A stretch of DNA of 16,003 nucleotides from CAZUCD01 sp964618855 (GTDB lineage Bacteria > Sumerlaeota > Sumerlaeia > SLMS01 > JANRJK01): positions 1 to 16,003 of the forward strand of contig CAZUCD010000085.1 of assembly GCA_964618855.1 (NCBI GenBank), written 5' to 3'. Each line of letters starts with the position of its first letter. The stretch's first letter is position 1. The notes under the pieces were generated by a model. The model was not told the origin of the DNA. It searched no databases and saw only the letters and a list, made by a program, of their open reading frames with translations. Made by a program: the position numbers and the translations under genes. This document shows, one piece after another, positions 15,919-16,003 of the stretch.

Positions 15919-16003
15919 AACCTGCACTACTCCTAGCGCCACTCCTCGCGGCAATGCTCGCGCTCGGCGGATGCGCCACGCTCTCTGTGGAACTCGAGCA
16001 GCG
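15915..16003 (+). CDS. Start of a predicted lipoprotein gene (cut by window end)
   Basis: ATG 15915 overlaps the previous stop as ATGA and follows GGGAGGTGG (15899-15907), a strong ribosome binding site. The visible 29 residues form a lipoprotein signal peptide: a short basic start, a Leu/Ala-rich core and the lipobox LGGC with Cys21 as the predicted lipidated residue, followed by ATLSVELEQ. The rest lies outside the window, so function is unknown. Coupled expression suggests that it works with the EF-loop/coiled-coil protein. Confidence 0.8.
   Translation, partial: MKPALLLAPLLAAMLALGGCATLSVELEQ

Overview
The window comes from a G+C-rich bacterial chromosome. Hand counts on two sampled 60-base lines of ordinary genes gave 63% and 70% G+C. 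Most genes start with ATG or GTG behind purine-rich ribosome binding sites. Signal peptides, one clear lipobox and a secretin domain indicate a diderm envelope. Secreted proteins with D-x-D-x-D-G calcium-loop motifs, and transporter subunits with large extra-cytoplasmic insertions, would fit a Planctomycetota-like or other deep-branching environmental lineage. That placement is an inference and no marker gene in the window fixes it. No tRNA, rRNA, CRISPR array, transposase or phage gene was seen.

Layout. (1) Positions 1-1122 (+) hold the 3' part of a propeller-like hypothetical protein. (2) Positions 1186-2895 (+) hold a stand-alone DUF262/DUF1524 protein (GmrSD-like, a predicted defence nuclease). 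Its base composition is clearly lower in G+C than its surroundings, so it is probably acquired. (3) Positions 8432-2915 (-) form a compact three-gene operon for an Opp/Dpp-type ABC importer: lipoprotein binding protein, OppB-like permease, OppC-like permease. Both permeases are far longer than usual because each carries an insertion of about 180-220 residues after its first membrane segment. No ATPase gene is present. (4) Divergently, 8736-11983 (+) carries a membrane-anchored hypothetical protein, a secreted thioredoxin-like protein with two CBM48/AMPK-like domains, and folC. (5) Positions 13423-11963 (-) encode a secreted alpha/beta hydrolase-like protein with calcium-loop motifs. Its 3' end overlaps folC by 21 bp. 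(6) Positions 13533-16003 (+) hold an exported secretin-domain protein, an exported EF-loop/coiled-coil protein and the start of a lipoprotein. The last two overlap by ATGA and are probably co-translated.

How the parts work together. The importer genes form one transcription unit but need ATPases encoded elsewhere. The secretin-like gene and the two following genes all encode exported products and may form an envelope assembly. A promoter-like element with an overlapping inverted repeat sits ahead of the first of them, and two abutting inverted repeats lie in the leader of the second. The most unusual items are the oversized permeases, the thioredoxin-CBM48-CBM48 fusion, the secretin protein without recognisable N-domains, and the double inverted repeat at 14933-14977.
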